Positions 1 through 8,524 of a stretch of DNA of 47,207 nt are shown piece by piece (within the stretch, counting starts at the first letter, position 1; each line of letters starts with the position of its first letter). The DNA is from Methylacidimicrobium fagopyrum (lineage in GTDB: Bacteria > Verrucomicrobiota > Verrucomicrobiia > Limisphaerales > UBA11358): assembly GCA_026225255.1 (NCBI GenBank), contig JAMFSJ010000006.1, positions 1 to 47,207 of the forward strand, read 5' to 3'. A program made the position numbers and the translations under genes. The notes under the pieces were generated by a model, which had not been told where the DNA came from, did no database searches, and worked only from the letters and a program-made list of their open reading frames with translations.

Positions 1-3000
1 AGTGCCGTTGCCGGTCAGGTAGGAATCAATCTGAAAGGTCTGATTGGTGCTGCCGGCACCACCCGCATAGAGTATCGAATTGGTGGCTACGGTTAGCTGG
101 CCTTGCAGGACCACCGTGGTGTTATCACCTATGTTGAGCTGGCCGCCGTTCAATACTAAGTTAGGAAAATAGTTGGTGGTATAAAATCCGCCGGCCAGCG
201 AACTGCTGGCGTTGCTATTCTTGAAGCGAAGCTCGCCCACATTGTTAACGGTGGCATTTTCAAAAACGCTATCACCAGCAACGGCCAGCGTCGCGCCGGG
301 GAAAGCATTGTAAGTTGATGCCGCTGGATTCCGCAGCCGCGAGCCGGCCACTACTTCATACGAACTGCCGGGATTGGCCGAGGCTGGCAATCCGCTCGGA
401 TTCCAAACGTTATTGTTGTTCCAATCACCACCAATGCCGATCTGCTGTGGCGTCCCACCATAGTTCAAAGTGAAACTCGTGGTCAGCGCTGGCGTAAAAA
501 TCAGCGCGCCGAAATTTGCTTTTTGGGGGCCAGCGGCGCGCACCCAGGTCGTCGTCAGCGAAATCGCCGCGGGGCTCAAGTCCGCCACATAGCCGGCGGT
601 TACTCCGGTGACGTTGTAATTCGTATCCGTGATCACCGTGCCCGTGCTGCCCGTTCCGGTTACGGTAACGGAATCGGGAAAATTAGCGTATTGAGCGGCC
701 ACGGCAGCCCAAGAACCGCCGGTAACCCCATTCACATTCATCGTTAAACTGTAAACTCCGGTGCCGTCGGTTCCCGTATTCACATCGTCAGCCATGGGCG
801 CAATGGCCGTATTGACGCCAGTGAGCGTATAAGACGTCAGCCATAGGTCCGAAGTCGCTCCCGTCATGGTTCCAGTAATATTGGCGGTGCCGGGATTGGG
901 ATTGAAAAGGTAATAGATAGCCAGACTACGTTGAACTCCATTGTTGTAGGCCGTCTGAACGGTTCGATTCAATGTTTGGCCGTTCCACGTCAATGAGGTT
1001 GGCTCGGAGAGTCGGGCACCTCTTTCGGCTAAGGTAATGACTAGGACGTTTGCCCCAACCGTAGCTGTAAATGGCTGGTTGATGGTCGTGCTGGTTGTAT
1101 GCGTGATAGTGAGTGGGTTGCCGTCCTGAACAGCAATCTGCGACGGCAGCGGCGGCAAAATTACCAGCGGCGCCACACTGCTCGTGATTGAACCTAGCGA
1201 ATTGGTGATCACGATCACGTAGTTGAGCGCATTAGTGGATTGGACGCCGGTGATCGTCAAGGTTGTGTTAGTGGAACCCGAAATATTTCCACCGTCCGTC
1301 AGGTTGGTATAATTGCCATTCAAGCCCGCTTTCCATTGGTAAGCGAACGGCGGAGCGCCCGCAACGCCGACGGTTATGCTAGCGGTTTGGCCGCCATACG
1401 CTGGGGACGGCACCCAGGCCGGAACAGTTGTCATCTGCGGCGGTCCGGTGGATGCGTCGAAGGTAATATTCGTTGCATTTGCCCCGACGGTGACCTTCGT
1501 CGCGTAGTTGGCGCTGGTGATTGCCACGCCATCTATTTGTAGTCCCTGAAATGCGATATTCGAAACCTTGCTGTTCACATCATAGCCTTGGATGAGGCCT
1601 TTGATGCCGGCGCTGTTCTCGATGTAACACCCGATCACCTTCACGCCGGTGACGGGGCCCGCGCCGCCGCCGAGAGTCCAGAAGACAAAAGGAGCCGTTT
1701 GGAATTCTCCGCTCGTGCCAATGTTGTTAATCGTTTCGGTGCGCACATTGTAGAAATTAATATTGGTATAGGCAGCGGTCCCTTCGTCATGGGAAATACT
1801 CATGCCGCGATAGCCGGAGATGACATCGATGTTTGAGAACAGGATGCTGCTGGTCGTGCCACTGGCCTGGTCGCCCACTTTGGTGCCGGCACCGTGAAGC
1901 GAATACGAGACATCGTTCATGTAAGTAACGTTGATAAGCGGATTGCTCGAAGTGGCCTTGGCGCAGAAGCAGTCATCACCCGTCACGGCCAGACAGTTAT
2001 CCACCGTGGCGGTGTCGTTGGCGCAGATGTCATAGCCGTCGTTGTGGATCACGTCGTAGTCATTAAACATCTTAACATTCCGAACCATGACATTCTGGGC
2101 GTCTTCGATGTTAAGGGTCCAAGTGGTCGCGTCTTTGACGGTGATGTCTTGAATCACAATGCCGTTAGGCCGAGCCGAGCCCGACTGTGAACTGCTGATG
2201 ATGCCCTTACGATGCGGGCCACTGTCGCCGCTGGTTTCTAATACCGTAGAATTGGCGTCAATCATGCCGCGACCCCGGATCGCCACATTGTCGGAATTGC
2301 CATCCATGACGAAGTTGCAGGCACCTTGTTGCGAGCCCGTGCTGCTCCAGGTGTAATCTAAAGAATTACTAGAACCCCTGAGCACGGCGCCGGCAGCCAA
2401 GTATAGAGTGACGTTGGCCTTGATCAGAATGTTGTGGCTGATTTTATAGACGCCCGCCGGAAAATAAACCGTGCCGCCGCCGGCAGAATTCCGATCATTG
2501 ATGGCGGTCTGGATCGTAGTCGTCAATAGATTTGAGCCGGTGCTATCCGCGTTGTAAGGCGGGGCGGTGATGTCAATGACATTGCCACCAATCGTGGGGA
2601 TATTTGTTTCTTGCGGGTCTGCCGCGATAAATAGATTCTCTTGCGCTCCCGAACTTGTGCTGATCTTGACGACCAGATAGCGGGAATTAATCTGGGGGAC
2701 ACTGAAAGTCAGAGTGGCGCCGCTCTTGGCCGCCGTGGCGACGAGACCGTAGCTATGAGGGCTGATGTCGAAAGCGGTAATCGCCGCGCCGGATTTGAGA
2801 GTCACGGTGAAAGTCGTTGTGCCTTGGTAGGCCAAATGGGCATAGCTATACTTGTTGTAGTAGTGGAGGACATCAATCGGAGTATTATCCGCCTTCAATG
2901 TGTAGACACTGCTGGCAGTTTCGTAACTGGCCTTCGGATAAGCCAGCAAGTAGGACGCGGCTGCATTGGCGGTCAGGACGCCGGCTTCAAAAATGAACCA

Positions 3001-3030
3001 TGCCAAGAAGACCGGCTTTAGAATTCTCAT
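1..3030 (-). CDS. Secreted beta-helix glycosidase (GH28-type) with Ig-like domain and repeat region, partial
   Basis: The minus-strand frame is open from an ATG at 3028-3030 to the left edge: 1010 codons with no stop, so the C-terminus is missing. Residues 1-24 are a signal peptide ending in an ANA|A-type cleavage site. An N-terminal beta-sandwich leads into a pectate-lyase-superfamily start near residues 160-190 (AAGGGTVYFPAG-like, here SAGGGTVYFPAGVYKIS). The right-handed beta-helix core carries HNDGYD (329-334), GDDCFCAK (351-358) and LHGAGTKVGD (378-387), which follow the order of the GH28 NTD, DD and GHG motifs. After about residue 510 there is an Ig-like domain with the typical YQWK, then a second beta module, then Gly/Asn-rich beta-strand repeats like those of the giant protein at 35.6-44.9 kb. 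It probably hydrolyses a pectin- or dextran-like polysaccharide at the cell surface. The GH28 versus GH49 assignment and the substrate are not settled. Confidence 0.82.
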   Translation of the reverse strand, partial: MRILKPVFLAWFIFEAGVLTANAAASYLLAYPKASYETASSVYTLKADNTPIDVLHYYNKYSYAHLAYQGTTTFTVTLKSGAAITAFDISPHSYGLVATAAKSGATLTFSVPQINSRYLVVKISTSSGAQENLFIAADPQETNIPTIGGNVIDITAPPYNADSTGSNLLTTTIQTAINDRNSAGGGTVYFPAGVYKISHNILIKANVTLYLAAGAVLRGSSNSLDYTWSSTGSQQGACNFVMDGNSDNVAIRGRGMIDANSTVLETSGDSGPHRKGIISSSQSGSARPNGIVIQDITVKDATTWTLNIEDAQNVMVRNVKMFNDYDVIHNDGYDICANDTATVDNCLAVTGDDCFCAKATSSNPLINVTYMNDVSYSLHGAGTKVGDQASGTTSSILFSNIDVISGYRGMSISHDEGTAAYTNINFYNVRTETINNIGTSGEFQTAPFVFWTLGGGAGPVTGVKVIGCYIENSAGIKGLIQGYDVNSKVSNIAFQGLQIDGVAITSANYATKVTVGANATNITFDASTGPPQMTTVPAWVPSPAYGGQTASITVGVAGAPPFAYQWKAGLNGNYTNLTDGGNISGSTNTTLTITGVQSTNALNYVIVITNSLGSITSSVAPLVILPPLPSQIAVQDGNPLTITHTTSTTINQPFTATVGANVLVITLAERGARLSEPTSLTWNGQTLNRTVQTAYNNGVQRSLAIYYLFNPNPGTANITGTMTGATSDLWLTSYTLTGVNTAIAPMADDVNTGTDGTGVYSLTMNVNGVTGGSWAAVAAQYANFPDSVTVTGTGSTGTVITDTNYNVTGVTAGYVADLSPAAISLTTTWVRAAGPQKANFGALIFTPALTTSFTLNYGGTPQQIGIGGDWNNNNVWNPSGLPASANPGSSYEVVAGSRLRNPAASTYNAFPGATLAVAGDSVFENATVNNVGELRFKNSNASSSLAGGFYTTNYFPNLVLNGGQLNIGDNTTVVLQGQLTVATNSILYAGGAGSTNQTFQIDSYLTGNGT

Positions 3031-3590
3031 ATAATTTGGAGTCAGGAAGCGTTCAATGATTTGCCGTTGTCAATGACGTCAGCGCTTTTAAAACATTTAA
3101 AAAATTTCACCAGTGGGATTGAAAGAAGTTACAACCACGTCCTGAAACTGACCAGCACCACAAGTGGGGTGTTTTTCACAAAAAACGGCGCGATCTTGAG
3201 CGCGTTTTTAAACGAATTCGTAAATTATTTTAAGTTGCTGAGGCGCGGAAATCTTTGGTTGCCATTCAAAGGCCGTTTGCGGTCGCATCACAGTTACCGC
3301 TTTACCGGCTTAACCCGTCTGCGTGGTGAATCCATAGTGGGAGCGTGAGCGACGAGGGCGTTTTTTGGCGAGCATGGCTACTTTTGAAAAATCAAAGCCG
3401 ACACGTGAGCCCTAAAACCGACCGGAGTCGGAGATGCTGCCAAGCGGCAAAATTCCGACAAAGCGCTTGTGAACACAGGCTGGTTTCAAATCAACCCCGG
3501 TCCCCGTTGTGGGCACAGGTGTGGGAATAAGGTCCTTGAACAGAAGTTTTCGCTTTTGCCGCCGAGCGTGGTAAGCTTCAATTTCTGATT
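3031..3590. other. Intergenic region between divergent genes
   Basis: These 560 bases separate the minus-strand glycosidase gene from the plus-strand YbjQ gene and must hold both promoters. The part next to the glycosidase start is AT-rich. A small hairpin (CCGAC, 4-base loop, GTCGG) lies near 3418-3431. Two short open frames (3061-3348 and 3345-3530) have no recognisable protein character. No RNA gene or mobile element was seen. Confidence 0.5.
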
Positions 3591-3932
3591 ATGAGCATGA
3601 CCCATCCATTGACGACCACGGCGTTCGATCTGCCGGGCTTTCGCATCACGAAATCTTACGGCGTAGTGCGCGGCATCATTGTGCGCTCGCGTTCTGTCAT
3701 CGGCAATTTTGGCGCGAGCATCCAGAGCATTTTTGGCGGCAACATCACGCTCTACACCAGCCTGTGTGAACGCGCCCGCGAAGACACGTTCAACATGATG
3801 CTCACGCACGCGGGCCAACTCGGCGCGAATGCGGTCATCGGCGTGCGCTATGACGCGACGGAAATCGCGCCCGGCATCACCGAAGTGTTGTGCTACGGCA
3901 CCGCGGTGTTTGTGGAAAAAGTGAATGGCTGA
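3591..3932 (+). CDS. YbjQ/UPF0145 family protein
   Basis: This 113-residue protein belongs to the YbjQ (UPF0145, DUF74) family, small soluble proteins that form homo-oligomeric rings and are sometimes annotated as heavy-metal binding. Seen in the sequence: the opening strand [18 protein letters not shown], the helix with [29 protein letters not shown], and the closing strand [15 protein letters not shown], which are the family landmarks in the right order. Length is normal for the family. ATG 3591 is used; an alternative ATG lies two codons downstream. It stands 84 bases upstream of the transporter gene and may be co-transcribed with it. The cellular role of the family is not established. Confidence 0.88.
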   Translation: MSMTHPLTTTAFDLPGFRITKSYGVVRGIIVRSRSVIGNFGASIQSIFGGNITLYTSLCERAREDTFNMMLTHAGQLGANAVIGVRYDATEIAPGITEVLCYGTAVFVEKVNG

Positions 3933-4016
3933 AAAGTGGGAAGTGAGCAACAAAACTGATGCGCGTCATGCAACCACGCTTCAATCTTTTAACCCCTTGA
4001 TGCTTCCACGAAAAAC

Positions 4017-6866
4017 ATGAAGGCGTTGAACGAACATTCTTTGCTCGCGCGACTGTTGGGGAAACTCGCGGTCGCGGTCTGCCGTCACCCGCGCTGGTTT
4101 TTTTGGCCGCAAGTTCTCCTATTTTTCGCGAGCATCGTTTATACCGTCGGTTTTTTGCAGTTCGACATGGACCAGAATCATCTGGTCTCTGGTAACCAGC
4201 GTTATCACCACAACTATCTCGCATTCCAAAAAGAATTTCCGCAGCCAGACGATTTAGCCGTCGTCATCCAAAGCGAAGACATTGAGAAAAACCGGCAGTT
4301 CGCCGAACGGCTCGGCGCGCGGTTGTCGGCGGAAACGAATTTGTTCCGCGACGTTTTCTTCCAGCAAAATCCCGCGATTGCCGGACGCAAAGGTTTGCAG
4401 ATGGCCAGCGTCTCGGAATTGCGACAAGTCAACGACGCGCTGAAATTGTATCTGCCGTTCATCCAGCAATTCACCGGCACATCAAATCTCGTTTCGTTTT
4501 TTGAGTTGATGAACACCCAGTTTCGCACGGCGAAACGCGAGGAGAACGCGCAGAACGATTCGCTGGTGCAAGCGTTGCCCGCGATTGGCGGAATCATTCA
4601 ATCGGCGAACGAAAGCTTGTCGCGTGACGGCACGCCGCCCGCGCCGAGTTTGGTGTCCTTATTTGGCGGCGGCGAGAGCGATGTGGTTTCCAATTACATC
4701 ACGTTCGATGCCGGGAAAATTTTCATCGTCACCACGCACGCGCCGCCCGAAGCGGTGAACGACGCGCCCCCGGTGATGTGGTCGCTGTTGAAAAACGCGG
4801 TGCTGGAAAGCTGGTTTCATCAATCCATTCCGAGTGGCGATTTGACGGGCGACGCGATTGATCGGCTGCGCGAATTGATCGTGCAAACGCAAAACGAAGT
4901 TCCCGGCGTGAACGTAGGGCTCACGGGGGAACCGGTTTTGGATTACGATCAAATGGCGCAATCACAAAAAGACACGACCGTCGCGAGCGTTTTGTCGCTG
5001 GTGTTGTGCGCGATCATTTTCATTTACGGCTACAACGAAACCGGCCGGCCGGTGAAAGCGATGATCTGTTTGATGCTCGGCCTCGCTTACACGCTGGCGT
5101 TCGCGACGTTGGCGATCGGCCATTTGAACGTGCTGACGATCACGTTTTTGCCGATGTTGATCGGGCTGGCGATCGATTTCGGCGTGCATTTGATTTCGCG
5201 TTACGAAGAAGAATTACGTCACGGCAAAGGCACCGAGGAAGCGATGGTGAAAGCGATGGTGTTCACCGGTCAGGGAATTTTCATGGGCGCGCTCACGACG
5301 GCGGGCGCTTTTTTGGCGATGGCCTTCACCGATTTCAAAGGCATCTATGAAATGGGCATCATCTGCGGCGGCGGTCTGATGATTTGTCTCGTGCCGATGT
5401 TGACGATTCTGCCGATCCTATTGCTGCGCGGCCGGCAAAACGTCATTGACCACGAAAAGCACGAAGACAAAACGCGCGCGCGCATCGAAAATTTCTGGCT
5501 GCAACGGCCCATCGCCGTGACGTGCATCATCCTCGCCATCTCCGGGCTCGCGGCCACGCAACTGCACAAGGTTAAGTTCGATTACAATCTGCTGAGTTTG
5601 CAAAGTGCCGATCTGGAAGCGGTCATTTACACGCACAAACTGATAAAAAAAGCGGATCGATCCTTATTATTTTGCGCCGTCGTGGCCGACAATCAAGCCG
5701 AAGCCGACGCGTTGGAAAAACAGATTCGCGCGTTGACCAATCAGGTGGCGGACGTGGTTTCCATCGCCGGATATTTGGATCATTCCGACCAGTCGGAAAA
5801 ATTAAAACTGATTTCAGAAATCAAATCCACCGTCGCCGCGTTGCAATTCAGTCCGCCGGATAACCACCCCGTGGATTTGGAATCGTTGAGCCGCACGCTG
5901 TATTGGTTTTACGGTTATCTCGGCGCGGCGCGCGCGGATGTCGGCACGAACGACCCGGCGTTGACCAAACAATTATCCGCGATGCAGGACACGATCAATG
6001 ATTTCCGCAAAGCGATGCTCGCGGGCAACAGCCTGGCGCGCGCGAACCAGACAAAAACGTTGAGCGAATTTCAACGCGCGCTGTTTGATAACCTGCGCGA
6101 GACCTTCGCGACGTTTAAAAATCAAGATGTCAGTTCGCCCGTGACGGTGGCAGATTTGCCGCCCGCGTTGCACGATCGTTTTATCGGCGTGCACGGGAAA
6201 TTTTTACTCCAAGTTTTTCCCAAGAAAGATGTCTGGCAACGCGATCATCAAAAAGAATTTGTCGAGGCCTTGCGCCAAGCGCTGGATCCGCAGAACACAA
6301 ATCACCCGATCATCACCGGCACGCCCGTGCAATTATTCGAATACGAATCGCTGCTCAAAGACAGTTACATCACCGCCGCGTGGTATTCGCTCATCGCCAT
6401 CGCCATCATCGTGCTGATCCATTTCCGCAGTTTTGCCGCCGTGATTTTGGCGTTGATTCCTGTCGGGTTGGGAACCTTGTGGCTGGCGGGATTAATGGGC
6501 TGGCTCGGCGTGCCGTTCAATCCGGCGAACATCATGACGTTGCCGCTCGTCATTGGGATCGGCGTGACGAATGGGATTCACATCTTGAATCGCTTCGCCG
6601 AAGAGCGCACGCCCGGCATCCTCGCGCGCAGCACCGGCAAAGCGGTTTTGGTGTCGGGTTTGACCGCCATCGCGGGATTCGGCAGTTTGATTTTAGCGAA
6701 ACATCGTGGCATTCATAGTCTCGGTGTTATCATGTCCGTGGGCATCGCGACGTGTATGATTGTGGGCTTAACTTTTGTGCCCGCGTTACTGAATTTGTAT
6801 AGTGGGATGAAAAAACCCGGTGCCAACAAACAAATGTCAGCACCGGGGTCGGAGGAACCGAGGTGA
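4017..6866 (+). CDS. MMPL/RND transporter, HpnN-like
   Basis: This 949-residue inner-membrane transporter is of the MMPL/RND superfamily and closest in layout to HpnN, the transporter tied to moving hopanoids to the outer membrane. It has the duplicated RND plan: TM1 near residues 27-47, a periplasmic domain to about 320, a TM block from about 322 to 470, TM7 near 495-515, a second periplasmic domain, and a final TM block from about 784 to 935. The first half has the conserved segment GLAIDFGVHLISRYEEE with the likely proton-carrying Asp. The matching segment in the second half is IGIGVTNGIHILNRFAEE, which lacks that Asp, so only one half appears to keep the relay residue. It heads a group with the aromatic repeat protein and the AsmA-like protein, which supports envelope lipid transport. 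The substrate is inferred; no hopanoid synthesis gene is in the window. Confidence 0.85.
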   Translation: MKALNEHSLLARLLGKLAVAVCRHPRWFFWPQVLLFFASIVYTVGFLQFDMDQNHLVSGNQRYHHNYLAFQKEFPQPDDLAVVIQSEDIEKNRQFAERLGARLSAETNLFRDVFFQQNPAIAGRKGLQMASVSELRQVNDALKLYLPFIQQFTGTSNLVSFFELMNTQFRTAKREENAQNDSLVQALPAIGGIIQSANESLSRDGTPPAPSLVSLFGGGESDVVSNYITFDAGKIFIVTTHAPPEAVNDAPPVMWSLLKNAVLESWFHQSIPSGDLTGDAIDRLRELIVQTQNEVPGVNVGLTGEPVLDYDQMAQSQKDTTVASVLSLVLCAIIFIYGYNETGRPVKAMICLMLGLAYTLAFATLAIGHLNVLTITFLPMLIGLAIDFGVHLISRYEEELRHGKGTEEAMVKAMVFTGQGIFMGALTTAGAFLAMAFTDFKGIYEMGIICGGGLMICLVPMLTILPILLLRGRQNVIDHEKHEDKTRARIENFWLQRPIAVTCIILAISGLAATQLHKVKFDYNLLSLQSADLEAVIYTHKLIKKADRSLLFCAVVADNQAEADALEKQIRALTNQVADVVSIAGYLDHSDQSEKLKLISEIKSTVAALQFSPPDNHPVDLESLSRTLYWFYGYLGAARADVGTNDPALTKQLSAMQDTINDFRKAMLAGNSLARANQTKTLSEFQRALFDNLRETFATFKNQDVSSPVTVADLPPALHDRFIGVHGKFLLQVFPKKDVWQRDHQKEFVEALRQALDPQNTNHPIITGTPVQLFEYESLLKDSYITAAWYSLIAIAIIVLIHFRSFAAVILALIPVGLGTLWLAGLMGWLGVPFNPANIMTLPLVIGIGVTNGIHILNRFAEERTPGILARSTGKAVLVSGLTAIAGFGSLILAKHRGIHSLGVIMSVGIATCMIVGLTFVPALLNLYSGMKKPGANKQMSAPGSEEPR

Positions 6867-6924
6867 AAACCTCAATTGTGACTTAAAATACGATAATTTC
6901 GTGTAAAGTCAAATAGAATGTTAA

Positions 6925-6993
6925 ATGAGCAAGCAAATCGCCAAAAATACCGCCAAAAAGACGGCCAATAACGCTAACGTAATAAAGGGATGA
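6925..6993 (+). CDS. Possible 22-residue Lys/Asn-rich leader ORF
   Basis: ATG at 6925 opens 22 codons rich in Lys, Asn and Ala, starting MSKQIAKNTAKK. Its TGA stop (6991-6993) overlaps the ATG of the next gene (6990-6992) as ATGA, an arrangement typical of translational coupling. It could be a leader that delivers ribosomes to the WP-repeat gene, or a chance frame. No homologue is recognised and no clear Shine-Dalgarno sequence precedes it. Confidence 0.25.
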   Translation: MSKQIAKNTAKKTANNANVIKG

Positions 6994-8444
6994 GATTTTC
7001 ATCGTTCGTCATTCGTCATTGGCTCCTCGCGCTGGCGGTTTTTCTCAGTGGAACCGTTTTCGCGGACGATAAAGCCACGCCGCCCGCCGGATTTCTGTTT
7101 TATCATTTCAAACTGACCCTCGAAGCAGGCGAGCGCACGGAAATTGCCGGGCCATTTTTTTATTCGCAGAAAAAACCGGATGAAAACACGTTTGCGTTCC
7201 CGCCATTTTTTTCCGATTACCAAAATCCCTCGCTGGAAACGCGTGAATACGACGTGCTGTATCCCCTGTTCAGCTACGAATATTACGGCGAAGAATGGCG
7301 TTGGCAGCTTGGCGAATTATTCAGCTTTGCCGGCGGCCGCGAGACGGACGAATTTCATACGCACCGCTTCACGTTGTTCCCGATTTATTTTCAGCAACGC
7401 TCGCTCAATACGAATCTGAATTACACCGCGGTTTTCCCGTTTTACGGCCATCTGCAAAACCGTTTGTTCCGTGACAAAATGTTCTTTGTGATGTTTCCCA
7501 TCTACGGCCAGACTTGGAAGAAGGACGTCGTGACGGATAATTATTTTTACCCCATCGGCCATATCCGCCATGGCGACGGTTTACACGGCTGGCAAGTCTG
7601 GCCCTTCGCCGGTCGCGAGGAAAAAGTCATCACCTCGATCACCAACGGTTTCGGCGACGTCAGTCAGACGCCGGCGCATACCAATTCTTTTATCCTCTGG
7701 CCGCTTTGGTTCAACCAAAACTACGATATCGGCACCACGAACCCGGTGACCCTGCGGGCGTCCATTCCGTTGTTCGCCAAAATCCGTTCGCCGCTGCGCG
7801 ATCAAACCTCCTATCTGTGGCCGCTGTTTGCGTGGATTGACGATCGCGGTTTGCAATATCACGAATGGGAAGGCCCGTGGCCGTTCGTCATTTTTGCGCG
7901 GGGCGAAGGCAAACACACGTCGCGCGTCTGGCCGATCTTCAGCGAATCTCGCAAGATCGAGCACAACCCCGAACAGATAAGAACACTGGAAAGTGATTCG
8001 TATGTGTGGCCGATTTATCGCTACAAACATTATCATTCCGAACCGTGGGATCAGCAGCGCACGAGTATCGTGTTTTATTTGTTCGTGGATGTTTTGGAAA
8101 AAAATACTACCAGCGGTGAGCGCAAGGAATGGCACGAATTGTGGCCGCTTTATCATTGGCGTCACGATTTCAACGGCAACGAACGCCTGCAGATTCTTGC
8201 GCCGCTGGAAGTTGTATTGCCGACAAATCGCGGTATTGAACGTAACTGGGCACCGCTGTGGTCATTGTGGGTTTCCGAAAAAAATCCCACGACGCACGCC
8301 CAAAGCCAATCGCTGCTGTGGAATCTCTATCGTCGCGAAGCCGCGCCGGAACACAAAAAAATCTCGCTCTTCTTCGGTCTTTATCAATCCGAAGCGAACG
8401 GAGCAACCCACCGGACGCGGTTGTTTTATCTGCCGGGATTTTGA
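6990..8444 (+). CDS. Secreted aromatic 'WP' repeat protein, possible outer-membrane protein
   Basis: No known function was recognised for this 484-residue protein. Residues 1-25 form a signal peptide ending FADD. The mature part is strikingly aromatic and carries a recurring motif of two hydrophobic or aromatic residues around Trp-Pro: VWPF (~200), LWPLWF (~234), LWPLFAW (~275), PWPF (~295), VWPIF (~311), VWPIY (~337) and LWPLYHW (~383). Degenerate earlier versions are FPIYF, FPFYGH and FPIYGQ. Alternating aromatic strands with polar turns suggest an outer-membrane beta-barrel or a beta-propeller-like fold; this is inference. It lies between the HpnN-like transporter and the AsmA-like protein on the same strand, so it may be the outer-membrane or periplasmic part of that pathway. 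Confidence 0.7.
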   Translation: MRFSSFVIRHWLLALAVFLSGTVFADDKATPPAGFLFYHFKLTLEAGERTEIAGPFFYSQKKPDENTFAFPPFFSDYQNPSLETREYDVLYPLFSYEYYGEEWRWQLGELFSFAGGRETDEFHTHRFTLFPIYFQQRSLNTNLNYTAVFPFYGHLQNRLFRDKMFFVMFPIYGQTWKKDVVTDNYFYPIGHIRHGDGLHGWQVWPFAGREEKVITSITNGFGDVSQTPAHTNSFILWPLWFNQNYDIGTTNPVTLRASIPLFAKIRSPLRDQTSYLWPLFAWIDDRGLQYHEWEGPWPFVIFARGEGKHTSRVWPIFSESRKIEHNPEQIRTLESDSYVWPIYRYKHYHSEPWDQQRTSIVFYLFVDVLEKNTTSGERKEWHELWPLYHWRHDFNGNERLQILAPLEVVLPTNRGIERNWAPLWSLWVSEKNPTTHAQSQSLLWNLYRREAAPEHKKISLFFGLYQSEANGATHRTRLFYLPGF

Positions 8445-8524
8445 GCGATTTTACCGCAATTGACGGATCCTTTGCAGCGATCGGCAGGGATCCATTATTT
8501 TTCATCAGCAGTTCGCCTTGAATT

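Noticed and set aside
3061..3530. Two short plus-strand open frames upstream of the YbjQ gene
   Set aside because: No domain, signal or plausible start site, and they lie in what should be the promoter region of the divergent glycosidase gene.
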